Assembly (NCBI GenBank): GCA_037176885.1 | Contig: JAWWNJ010000041.1 | Coordinates: forward strand, 1,364,001-1,428,000 | DNA: 64,000 nucleotides | Origin: Favolaschia claudopus | Lineage: Eukaryota; Basidiomycota; Agaricomycetes; Agaricales; Mycenaceae | Reading direction: 5' to 3' | Part shown: positions 22,013 through 32,603 of the stretch, one piece after another | Layout of the letters: each line of letters begins with the position of its first letter | Numbering within the stretch: the first letter of the stretch is position 1 | Notes under the pieces: model-generated | Seen by the model: only the letters and a program-made list of their open reading frames with translations | Database searches by the model: none | Told to the model about the DNA's origin: nothing | Position numbers and translations under genes: made by a program

Positions 22013-23063
22013 CTAGCGGACACGTATGTTTGTAAGTCGCTTTGCAGGGGCGTGGACACGAATATGACTTACCGAACTTTGAGGAGAGTCGTGATACACC
22101 GGATGATAAGGACCGGGCATAGGCGTGGGGTTCGCAGAACGAAGAGCAGCTTTGTAGGCTGCAGAGGGTGCCACGTGACTACGGCGGCGGCGCCTACCGG
22201 TGTACCAGATCCCAAGGGCAGCTAAAGCGAGGACTAGGACTGCTCCTATGACGCCTCCAACGATGGCTCCCACATTGGTGCTGCTTCCCGATGATGCAAA
22301 TGAGGCGGGAGAAGCATTCACGGATGGTTGTGTGGGGAATGCATCTGTTTCAGATGTCGACTGCGATACTGGCGGGGTCGAAAATACAGAGGTGGAAGTT
22401 GAAGAGGTGAGATTCGTGTCAATTGTACTACTAGTGCTCGTCCCGTTGATTCCATTGATAAAATCCAATGCGGCTTGCAGGCTGAAGACATCAGGCTAGA
22501 AGTGGAAGCAGGTTAGTGAATGCAATGGGACACGAGTCGGATGCGCACAGTCGGGGTTGCTTGAGCCATCTGGGACACCCAGGATGGAATCACAGGATCT
22601 AGAAAAAGTTGAAGGGACAGCGGATGACAAGGCGAAACAGAAGCATACTTGGGGGAGGCGAATCACTTGGAATGCTGATGATTTCGTCAGAATAGTCCTG
22701 TTAGGGAGAATGATACTCACGGGGACGGAGTGGATTGACAGTGGTTTTCCTTCTGATACTGTGACCAGCTGCGAAAACTTGAGAAGGTGTATGATAGGCA
22801 AGTGTCGCTTGATAACAGCACCTATAACCCTCCCCACCCGTACAATTTTGACAAGCGGCCTCCAGGATGAAATATTCATTAGAGCAACACGTCTGCGGAA
22901 ATTTCGGATGGTCATCTATTACTGGGGAAAGAGCTCGATTTGAAGAGTATACATGGGAGAAGGATGTACCTTGGGCGCAGACGGAGTGGAAGGTGTTGCA
23001 TGGACTCCCAAACTTTTGTTTAGCATGAGCACTCATGTCATGATAGAAAACTAGATGAACCAA
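22013..23063 (-). CDS. diverged member of the Cys-rich single-pass membrane family
   Basis: The first exon I can read has FGSPCNTFHSVCAQG. The next has CCSNEYFILEAACQNCTGGE, matching the family order of PC...C followed by C-C...Y.L..AC..C. The membrane exon reads INGTSTSSTIDTNLTSS, a Ser/Thr-rich stalk, then GAIVGGVIGAVLVLALAALG and GRRRRRS. The signal-peptide exon was not identified with certainty and may lie between 23100 and 23430, where a hydrophobic stretch occurs on the minus strand. The 3' end may use the stop at 22013 or a further splice at GTAAGT near 22067. Function unknown. Confidence 0.6.
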
Positions 23064-23730
23064 CCCCGGGTGTCGTGGTCTCTGAGCATTGGGGGTTGGG
23101 ATCAGCTCGTACTAACTGCGACCGGCGTAGTGTGGCGCGCTGCATGACGGTGAACAAGAGAAAGAGGTGGCGGCCAAGGTAAATACTCGTTTGGGATCAT
23201 TGCGTCGTCTCCGGACCATATTTGGAAACGCTCCAGCAGGGCAGTGTCAGAGAACGACCGGCGTCTTAGCGCAGAACGGGGCAGCCCGTTGGATGGATAG
23301 CAGACAACTGACAAGAACGAATACACAGACGTAGAGAAGATGAGGGAGACGTGAGATGGGCAAAGACAAGTAAGAGTTGGCAGCGCCACAGCCCAATGGC
23401 GGCAATCTCCCAGCCATCATAGGTCATGTTTGAAGGGTGATGGTTATGGCCGAGGCAGTGAGATGGCTAAGATTGAACTGCGGAGAAGGGCACACACTGG
23501 CCAGCACGGCGTCTCGAGCGCGTCTCAGAGGTGATGGATAAAGTTTTGAGCAAGTGCCTGTCCGATCGCGACGCGACGCGTGGTTGAAGGGTATATTGAT
23601 TTGTGGCTGTGTGACTGTATCTGCATATTTGGATCAAAGGCCATCAGCATCCGCAACTGGCCAGCCGACCAAGCAACTCTCCCATCACGTGTAAAATTCT
23701 CTCGTCCACCTCTTCCGCCTCAAGACCGCC
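23064..23730. other. region upstream of RPL7, possible 5' exon of the preceding gene
   Basis: Holds the promoter of the ribosomal protein gene. A frame on the minus strand at 23102-23389 has a hydrophobic run (VSLIFSTSVYSFLSVV) and may include an upstream exon of the 22.0-23.1 kb gene, but I cannot join it with confidence. Confidence 0.35.
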
Positions 23731-24950
23731 ATGCCCTCCACCACGTATGTCGTTCGTCAACCTATCCTACATCGGCCACTAACCATTTCATCTGCAGGGT
23801 CCCGACCGCTTCGGTTCGTTTGCGCTGCGAAATCCCTTGGATCCCGAACGCTGAGGTCAAACTTTTATTTCCAGGCTATCGAAGTCCCGGAGACCCTCCT
23901 CAAGAAACGCAAGCAAAACGAAAAGGCCCGTGAGGACCGCCTTGCGGCTGCCGTTGCCGCCCGTAAGGTCAGCACAGTAGCCAAAATTATCGTCCCTCCG
24001 AGCTATTCTTCTATGATGTATACGTTTATTCGACGAACGGCTAGTGGAACTTTCAACTCCACCCTGATGCCTTCAATTAACCATCTTTCGGGACTGAGAT
24101 TTCATTCCTTTTCACAACTTTTTTTCTTCTTCAAATTCTTCTCTAACTTGTTTCCAGGCATCCAAGGCCAAGCGAAAGGTTATCTTCAAGCGCGCTGAGT
24201 CGTATGTCAAGGAGTACCTGTCCAAGGAGAAGGAGGAGATTCGTCTGAAGCGGGCTGCACGGACTGCCGGCGACTTCTACGTCCCCGCCCAGCCCAAGGT
24301 GTACTTTGTCGTCCGTATCCGTGGGTGCGTGTGGACCCGTTTTTTTTTTTTCACTGCTAGTGTATCTAAGCATCGGCGTTACAGTATCAATGAAATCGCC
24401 CCCAAGCCTCGCAAAATTTTGCAGCTCCTCCGTCTGCTGCAAATCAACAACGGTGTTTTCGTGAAGGTCACCCGCGCAACACAGCAGATGCTGCGTCTCG
24501 TCGAGCCCTACATCACATACGGGTCAGTACCTCCGAGTTCCATTCCAAGTCTTTCCGTCCCAACACTTTCGCCTACAGCGAACCTAATATCAAATCTATT
24601 CGGGAGTTGATCTACAAGCGCGGGTACGGCAAGGTCAACAAGCAGCGCATCCCCCTCTCCAACAACGCTGTCATCGAGGAGTCTCTCGGTAAATTCAACA
24701 TTCTCTGCGCTGAGGATCTCGTCCACGAGATCGCCACTGCTGGCCCCAACTTCAAGCAGGTGCGTGCCTTGCCTTTGTTTTTCTCCTGGCGATTGACCTG
24801 CGTTCCTAGGCATCCAACTTCCTGTGGCCCTTTAAGCTCTCCAACCCCACTGGTGGGTGGAGGACGCGCAAGTTCAAGCACTACGTCCAGGGTGGTGACT
24901 TCGGTGATCGGGAGACCAACATCAACAAACTCATCCGCCAGATGAACTAG
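23731..24950 (+). CDS. RPL7: 60S ribosomal protein uL30 (L7)
   Basis: Large-subunit ribosomal protein. Exons spliced in frame read MPSTT, VPTAS, then [115 protein letters not shown] and the C-terminus [19 protein letters not shown] before TAG 24948-24950. Length is about 245 residues, normal for the family. There are six introns; five are 50-60 nt, but the third (about 23969-24158) is about 190 nt and contains a snoRNA candidate. Very short first exons are typical of highly expressed fungal ribosomal genes. Confidence 0.95.
24005..24105 (+). ncRNA. C/D box snoRNA candidate in RPL7 intron 3
   Basis: C box ATGATGT at 24013-24019 (one mismatch to RUGAUGA), C' box TGATG at 24065-24069, D box CTGA at 24094-24097. 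The 13 nt ACCATCTTTCGGG at 24080-24092, one base before the D box, are perfectly complementary to the conserved 25S rRNA segment CCCGAAAGAUGGU. By the D+5 rule the paired target is the G of CCCG. In Saccharomyces, the introns of RPL7A and RPL7B host snR39 and snR59, which guide methylation two bases away in the same helix. The terminal stem is weak and D' is not obvious. The host intron is three times longer than the others, which also fits. Confidence 0.75.
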
Positions 24951-25212
24951 GTTTCGGTGGTTGCGCGTCGTTGGTCGTGGGTGGTGCAGTGTATGCGGCA
25001 GCAAAAACATGTCCTGCTTCACTTTCTCATTCATCTCTTGTTGTCGGATATGCTATATGAAATTAAGCCGCATGAAAATTCGATGATTCCATATCCCTCG
25101 TGCAGCATCCATGGCTTTATCGACTTCGTTGGCAGTATCTCCGTGATGGAGAGAACGAGTTTGGCACAAAATAATACTTACAACCATACCATTATAGCGC
25201 AGATACATAGAA

Positions 25213-25848
25213 TCAACCAAGCAACTTTGCGTCGACGGCCTCCTTCGTCAAACCGTCTGGCCCTTCTCGCATTTCGATTACCTTGCTCACGTCGGCCTGT
25301 ACGTGATCATTAAGCAGGCCAATCAAAGTGAGCGCGATCATTACTGCGCACCGTTGCTTGGAAGTCGAGAAGGGCGCTGGCATGGAGAGTTAGCATGCCT
25401 ATTTCGCTTGATGTTGGCGCCCAATTTATTAGAACGAGGGGGAAGGATTTTCGGCCGTCCTTGTGATCCAGTTGGTAGCTAAGCATCACATAGCGCGGGC
25501 TGTTCTCCGGAAGCTCTATTAGGGCAAGATGGTGGACGATCGCAGCAACAAGGATGGAATTTCAAGCACCTTCGGCGAGCTCCTCGATGCTGATATTGTC
25601 GAACTGCTCGACCTCTTCCATGATGAGCTTTGCCTTGTTAATCTTGATTACAAGTGCCGCACTGCCCTCATTTCTGCGCGCGAAACGAAACTTGCGGAGA
25701 GTATCCTTGATTTCCTGTCGAATCTTGTATTTGAGAGTGGGTCCTAAGACGGCAGAAGATGAACAGTACTTGTGGGATATCAACGGTGTGCGACTAGAGA
25801 CGATGACCAGTGAGCTTGGATCAAAGCTGGGTGCGCGACACAGACCAT
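25213..25848 (-). CDS. GMF1: glia maturation factor (ADF-H protein, Arp2/3 debranching)
   Basis: Binds Arp2/3 and promotes debranching of actin networks. The start codon at 25846-25848 stands alone before an intron; exon 2 (25770-25793) adds SHTVDIPQ, and exon 3 continues IRQEIKDTLRKFRFARRNEG, then AALVIKINKAKLIMEEVEQF. Further exons give LPENSPRYVMLSYQL, KDGRKSFPLVLINWAPT, MLTLHASALLDFQATV, and the C-terminus ADVSKVIEMREGPDGL through LLG before TGA at 25213-25215. VDIP, LRKFRF and YVMLSY are family hallmarks that distinguish it from cofilin. Length of about 140 residues is normal. S. pombe gmf1 and yeast AIM7 are the known counterparts. Confidence 0.88.
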
Positions 25849-26146
25849 GATTGGCGAGAGCAAGAATCGATCGTGACTGAATGTCACCGAGTCACTGGAA
25901 CCGAAATTCAACTAGACGCCATTAGTCGTTCTTCTTGCGTTCTTCTCTTTGTTACTCTCTCTACTTGCTCTCTACCAGTTCCACTCCACGAGTGAAATGG
26001 CCAACTATCCCGCAGAGACACAGTACCTTATATCTTCCCAAAAGCCATGACATGATGCACATATGTCATCAGAATCTCCGGCACACATTTGTGAGATAAT
26101 CAGGCTTGTAACCGCAGCTCTCTGAGCTCTCTGATCCTCGTTCCTC

Positions 26147-28482
26147 ATGTCTACCTCTCGGTCGAGCTCCCATGTCTCTGCACGCCATAATCCCAGCCGA
26201 TCCGTTTCATACTCACAAAGCGTGCTACCAGACGGCCCTGTCGATGAAGAAACTGTTGAATTGCTCGGTGAACTTGTGAATCCCCATCACGAACAGGAAG
26301 AAACTCTTGTCGACGAAGAAGATGAATTTTCCAAGGCAGAAAGGGAGCGGAAGCGACTGCCGTGGTGGAGACGGCCGTCTCCCTTGTGGTCAGTACCATT
26401 TATCCTCTCCAACAGAGTACTTGCCGACACACAAATCGCAGGCTGCTATGTCTTACGCCGCTCAGTACCATCTGTTCAGCGGCCACACTGGCCCCCAAGA
26501 TCGAAATCTACAATCTTCTGGCGTGCAGTGTCCATAAGCCTGAAATTTTCAGACATAGGCACTTCCTCCCCAGCTTCAATGCTCCGTCTGAACCCTCTGA
26601 ACTCGACGAGACAACATATCCACCTTCCTTCGACATCGCTCTTAATACCAACTCGTCAATCTTCTCCCTGATGTCCGACTTACCGACAAAAGAGTGTTCA
26701 AGCGACCCCACTGTAATAGCCGCCGTGGCTAAATTGACAGCTACATTGACCACATCTATGGGTGTCCTGGGCTGCTTGACCACCGGCTTCTGGGGAGCGT
26801 TTTCGGATCGCTATGGTCGCAGCCGTATCCTGGCATTGACCGTATTCGGAGTCTTAGTAAACGATTTGACCTTCATATTCGTCACAAAAAACTTCCGACA
26901 TATTCCTGGTGGTTATTGGTTTCTCATTGTTGGTCCGATATTTGAGGGACTGCTTGGAGGTTGGCCTTCCGTATCATTGAAGATCGGGTGGTTAAGATGT
27001 TTTTTCTACAGGTATCAGCGCAGGAAGTGCTGCTAGTCACGCTTATATCTCCGACACGACTCGTCCTTCAGAACGCTCTCGTTATTTCTCCCTTTTCTTA
27101 GGCTTGGTTTTCGTCGGATTTGGCATTGGCCCCACACTAGGCGGTCTCATCGTTCGGTATGTTCCTTCTCTGGTCCTGATCGAGGTTCACGATCGTTCAA
27201 CCACCTCAGTTATGCCGGTGTGCTCTCGGTTTTTTATATGGCCACCATAGTGCACGGCACCTTCGCCTTCCTGGCATTGATTGCTCTCCCTGAGTCTCTG
27301 ATGAAGGATCAGATGCAAGCTGCGAAAGCTTCCTATCAGGAGATCCAACGGGTTCTCAGTGAACAACAGAAGACCTTCGCCGTCCGCGTCCAGCGCGTGT
27401 TGGCGTTCTTGCAGCCGCTGACCATATTCTTTCCCGAAATGAACGATCCGGATGCTGCGCCATTGAAAGGCAGAAAGCGGGATTGGAACCTAACCCTGCT
27501 AGCATTGTCCTACGGATTTACCGTTTCTATCATGGTCGGGTTTGAGGCTGCTCTTCACAGAACATTGCTGAAATGTTTACAGGGCTCCCTCGGCTATAAA
27601 ATGCAATATGTGATTGCGACCTATGAGTGGACGAGCGAAAATGTTTGTTTATCACGAACATGGGCTATTGTTTACCCCTCACCGTCATTGCAGATGGGCT
27701 ATTTCTTGACAATCAGCGGTGTTACGCGGGCCGCGTTTCTAGCAGTCATTCTTCCCGGTACGCATTCATCTCGTCGTGAATCTTGTGAATTAACTTTGCA
27801 ATTAGTCACAATCAAGCTTGTCAAAAAATTCCAGTCCCATCGCCTTTCTAGGTCTGAACTAGAGCCATTACTCATCCCGCCTCGTCAGCCACATTCAGCC
27901 TCTTTTGACATCTCACTCGCCCGAATCTCGCTTTTCATTGAAATCATCGCTTATACCGCAATGCCATTTGCGACCACCGGTCTTGCCTTCACAGCGTTCA
28001 CGATGCTGGCTGCTTTCGGATCTGGCTCTAACCCAGCGGTGCAAAGCGTCGCCATGGAGCTGTATTCCAAGAGAATGGGCGCCAATGTCGAGGCCGGGCG
28101 TCTTTTCGGTGCAGTGAGTGTCATCCAGGCTTTAGGGTGAGTTCTCGCTCTTCATGTTGTTCATTCTCGAGAGTAACCTGTCGTCAGTGGCCAAATACTA
28201 GGTCCCGCAGTCTACGGGTTGATCTTCGTCAAAACTGCTGCAACGTTTCCTCAAGCCATATTTGTCGTCTCCACTGCCAGTGTGATTGCGTCCTTCATCT
28301 GCCTGAGCCTCGTGAGGTTACCAACGGACGTTCTTGACGCGGAGGAGTCGCATTTACCCGATCACGGTGTACGTGATGCGACCCTCGTCGACGTTTCGGC
28401 CGGCTCGGGAGACGCGCAGCGCAGAATGAAGGCCATGTCTACCGCTGTTCCAGCAGTCACCGTCTCCGCGCCCACGCCTTGA
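26147..28482 (+). CDS. MFS transporter (DHA1-like, unknown substrate)
   Basis: A multi-pass carrier. The cytoplasmic N-terminus is acidic (residues EEETLVDEEDEFSKAERERK read in part), followed by RLPWWRRPSPLW. Exons give APKIEIYNLLACSVHKPEIF, then TTGFWGAFSDRYGRSRILA, which holds the MFS loop 2-3 motif G-x3-DRxGRR/K, then TRPSERSRYFSLFLGLVFVG and the C-terminal half with LARISLFIEIIAYTAMPF and GSGSNPAVQSVAMELY. Several introns are present, one near 27011 and one near 27160. The final exon ends ATAVPAVTV-type at TGA 28480. The substrate cannot be told. It resembles the tetracycline-resistance-like or HIAT-type carriers common in basidiomycetes. Confidence 0.82.
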
Positions 28483-28878
28483 TAACTTCTGGGGTCCACC
28501 AATCAAGGATCAGTTTTAGTTTAATACACGCGAATTGGGACGATGTTCACCCATTCAACATGGTCGGTTTGTACCACTAGTATTATGTCTTGGTTAATAT
28601 ATGTATGTGCTACTCACTTATTTGCCAAATGTATAGCTTTCCTACACCTTGAAGCACGGTACCGAAACTCGGGCGGCAGTGGTTACCTAATGGATCTTTC
28701 AATCTTGCGCCCACTGCATAAACCCGCCTCGGGTACTACGGTGAAGGATCAGGAGTTCGGCGATGCTTCGCTTCTCTTAAGGCCGAAGCTTAATAGCCCA
28801 TTTTCACTTTATTCTTCTCGTTTCCCTTTTTTTGTTGCCTCTAATTTCTCTTCCTGAAACTTCATACTTCTCTTAATC
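28483..28878. other. intergenic region
   Basis: Contains the 3' flank of the MFS gene and the promoter of the DUF3433 gene. A pyrimidine-rich run (TTTTTGTTGCCTCTAATTTCTCTTCC and neighbours, about 28800-28855) lies just before the next start, a common promoter feature in basidiomycetes. No gene is supported. Confidence 0.5.
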
Positions 28879-31635
28879 ATGTTTCCCAACCCCCACTCTC
28901 CCAGCATTCTGCCTCCGAGTTATCGCGACGCAATGTACGTTCCGAGTCGGGATGCCATCGAAGCAGACGTCAAAGCAAAGCCTTATGTGAGTGTTATTCT
29001 CTGCCCGTGGGCACGGAGCATGATCGATATCTGCTTTTTACAGAGACCCTTGTTGTTGAGAAATTGGTTTGTCACACTCGTAGCAATCACACTCTTTGGC
29101 CTTGCTATTGCGATCGAAGTTTGTCTTGCGATATCAAAGAGAAACGGCGGTAAATCTACCGCCATAAATTGAGCTGAGCGCAGTGCGTTGATCTGCCAAT
29201 GCCGTCTCTGTAGGCTTTCCTACCCCCGAACGGAATGTCTTCACCGGTGTTTCCCCAAGATTTTTAACGGTTGGGCGTTATTGGTCAAATTTTGATTTGA
29301 TGCTTAATTATTGACATGACAGGCCTTCTTCCCCACACTGCTTGTCGCAGTTTTGCTGCTCATATGGCAAAGCTCGGACCGATCATATCGGGAATTACAG
29401 GTATAGTTCCCACTATGTTTGGCGATATATTCTTGTGTAATGATGTTGATTTCCTAGCCGTACATCGTCTTGGCGAGAGGAAACGTTACAGCGGCTGAAG
29501 GGCTGCTTGCAAACTATGTCAGTGTCACATATTTTTGTCGAATTGAAGCTCAATGTCAGACACTGTTCCAGTCTGGTTTGAGGTGAGAGAGGTCACGATA
29601 ACATAGTCAACGCGAGTACTGACGGACAAAGTGCTTGGGGAGTCATAACAAATGCCTTGAAATTTCGGCACTATTTGATCTTGATATCCACGTTGACAAC
29701 TCTCCTGGGGTCATTTCTTCAGCCTCTTGCTGGATCGATCATCCAAGTTACACAACTTCCCAAGACAAGTGGAGGTAGGCGTGTCTATCCATCCTTCAAA
29801 CGCTGGCCTTGACCTTACCAGGACTTTTCATTGACAGCACGAAAACGATTGGATTAGTCTCAGATGTTTTGGATTTGAATGCGTTCTTGGCGGCAGCTGG
29901 GTATGTCGACTGTAGCTATCTTACATCCGCTCAATGGGTTGGCGCAGTTATGCAGAAGCCGCTGTATTCCACGGTTTATCTGATCCCCCTTTCATACATG
30001 GCGCGTGGTCCATTGCTGAATTCGAGGTGATTTCCAATCTCAACTTCCTGGTCAATAACTCTCACCGCCAGCAGTTTCCTGACACTTCAGTGCTCAATGG
30101 CACATTATCTGTCAATACTACAGCGATCCAGACTCTCGCAAACTGCCAAGCACCTCAAGCAACCGAACTTTTGTCCGTTCCAGGAACTCCGAATTTTACT
30201 ATCCAAGCATTGAATTCCGCAGGATGCGTCGGCAGTACCACATTCAATCCAGGTGGGGTATCAAGTTAGCTGCTAAGCCTCTATCTCTTCTCATCGAATC
30301 TCAGAGTCGACCTCATCAAGCACTCAATACGGGGCCGCCGCCGTTCAGAACTGTGGCGAAACGGACGTTCAATTTCAACCGATCATGTTTTGGTTTTTCC
30401 ATATTCGACAGATAAATGAGAGCTTCGCCGAACCTCAAGGGGCTGCTGTTTTCTGTAAACCAAGCATCAAGGCCTTCAATGTGATGACTACTACGGACGT
30501 TAACAACGGCTTGATTGTAGGAATAGTTCCATTCGACGATGTCACAACTTCCAACAACGTCACTGGAAGCCCACAGAACGGTCGCGCATTCAACAGGCGA
30601 GTCACTTCTTCATTTTAGATAAACTACTCTGATTTATCGCAGTGTAAGATTCCCTCTCACCAACGACAGTTTCGTGCAAGCTCGTGCTGTCTCGATAAGT
30701 GCTGGTGTGTCTGGTGCTATCTTCCGCTTTGCCGCCCAGCAAGCAGGCGGTATTCAGTCCACATTCGACGATAATGGATTTTTGGCTATCACCCAGAAAG
30801 TCTTTGTATGTTCTCTACCTGCTGCAAACCATCCATGAATGAGCTCTTGTTACAGACTCAACATCTGAGCATTTCTAGCAAGTCCATTTATTTTGTAGAT
30901 GGTCGGTCGACTGTACCGGCCAGTCTGGTCTCACTTGTTCCTCGTCTTACCCTCGAGTGAGTTTTGAGTTTTTCTGTATGATGTCGGCGACAGTGCTCAG
31001 TTCGAGAATTCAGTGAACTACCCGCACACGCTCTCACTGCAGTTTTGGTTCTAATCGGCCTTTCCGCATCATTCCTTCACATAATGCACTCTCGCCAACG
31101 GAGAGGTTTTTTCCTGGCAGCTTCACCGGGTTCCATTGCGCATATCGTCTCAATGACAACCCACGCGAAATTTGGCGAGAAACTCTATCCATACGACGAT
31201 GATCAAACACTCGCGCGCAAACTGGCGGGTCTCAGTTTCAGCTTGGACCCACGAACAGGTGCAGTTGTCGCAGACCGCGATGTGGGCCCTACGGCTGAGG
31301 GAACGGTGACACCTTTCAACGTGACCTTTCCTTCACCACCGCCGCGAGTTCCGGCAGAACATCTTGTGGCGTCCTATTCTGCGCAGGACAAGGAACCGAT
31401 TTCTCGATCTTCCTCGCCGGTTGATGAGGATAATCCACGCGCTTTGAGAGAGAAAGCGTCGACATCCACTTTGGGCTTGTCGGAGCTGGCGGATGGAGAA
31501 CAGCTTCCATCATATGTGGATGAACCCGGAGAGGGCGGTGGTGTTGAAGCAATCATGCCTTTACAGATCGAGAAACGGGGCAAAACTCGTGCCTCACAGG
31601 CCGAGAGTTTACCGCTGTTGGCAGGTCGGAGTTGA
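28879..31635 (+). CDS. DUF3433-type multi-pass membrane protein
   Basis: Function unknown. The N-terminus is cytoplasmic (MFPNPHSPSILPPSYRDAMY), followed after an intron by RPLLLRNWFVTLVAITLFGL, a membrane segment. A second span begins at FRHYLILISTLTTLLGSFLQ with QPLAG, the region on which DUF3433 proteins are recognised. A large extracellular part follows with many N-glycosylation sequons (NNSHR, NGTL, NTTA, NNVTGS). The last membrane span is VLIGLSASFLHIMHS, then a cytoplasmic tail with HIVSMTTHAKFGEKLYPYDD and acidic residues. About ten introns are present. Exon boundaries between 29180 and 29800 are approximate. DUF3433 proteins occur widely in ascomycetes and basidiomycetes. Confidence 0.7.
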
Positions 31636-31762
31636 GAGATTTTTTGGATGGACGTAGATATTGTATGTAAGCGTACTTGGTCGCAATGCAATTGACCGTA
31701 TCATTGTTTATATAAGCAGAAGACATTTGAAGGAAGACCGACAAGGGTTGGACCGAGACCAT

Positions 31763-32603
31763 TGCTGCTCTCCCAGCTGAGCTATCGCGCCCTTGAAAGC
31801 CTGGCTGCTAGCATCATGAGGAGGTGAAAGGGCCCAGACAGAACACCCAAACACGCTAGCACTCAAAAATAGAGTTTACGCAAAACTAGTGCAAAACTCT
31901 ACTGTGTGAGACTCAAGTGAGACTGTGTGTCCTGTGTATTTGAAGTTGCTGCTGAGCTCCCAGCTGAGCTATCGCGCCGCTGGAAGTGTTTCTAACTCAT
32001 TGAGAATGTAGTGTCGGTCGCGGAACACACAAATGTGGCAGAGGAACCGAAAATACTGATCGGCATTTTCTTCAAGTTCATGACGTGGCGGCTCCAGTAA
32101 ACATCAAACAAATGTCTACTTCACATTGCACCCTTGGAAGCATTTCTACCCCATTCAAGAAAGCGGTGTTGGCGTAAGAGGGAATTTAATGGGACTGTCA
32201 ATTCAAAGCCACACAACTTGAAAGAGCAATGTCAACACCCACTTTTTTGTTCACCAAGTACAGGCCAGTGTTTGAGTGAGGAGACTGGCTTTGACCAGAG
32301 ATGCGAGCACATAAACACTCGAAGCTATTCGAGTTCGGAACATCCAGTACAACAACAAGATAACTTACAACAACTGATACCTAGACAGCACCATTCTCTC
32401 CCCTCGTGAAGTTGTAACCAGATCTTGCCCACCAACCCCATGCACCCAGTCCAACGACAAAATTAAACAATCCAATGACGGCAGAGCCCGCCCCGAGGAG
32501 CGTGAGGAGCCACCAGACGCGACCGACGACCCGGTCCAGAATGCGACCCGTGTAGCGCTTCAGCGTAGCATGGCGGGACGGCGCGGGGGTATAGTGTGGC
32601 GGG
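31763..32603 (-). repeat. left arm of an inverted duplication
   Basis: Reverse complement of 35548-36371, nearly identical. It contains the last exon of the 5-phosphatase gene, its 3' flank and fragments of a tRNA-Phe gene. It differs by a 21-bp segment present only here (within about 32048-32075) and a 4-bp difference near 32590. Its outer end breaks inside the tRNA at the D-arm (…GGGAGAGCAGCA), so the left copy has only the 5' part of the tRNA (about 31763-31794). Confidence 0.92.

Noticed and set aside
24340..24352. T run in RPL7 read as a polymerase III terminator
   Set aside because: It is inside a short intron with no RNA gene before it.
24951..25212. Second snoRNA downstream of RPL7 (CGATGATT near 25080)
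   Set aside because: No D box at a suitable distance and no rRNA complementarity seen.
31763..31794. Second tRNA-Phe gene on the minus strand
   Set aside because: Only the acceptor 5' strand and D arm are present; the anticodon and T arms are missing, so it is a fragment at the border of the inverted duplication.
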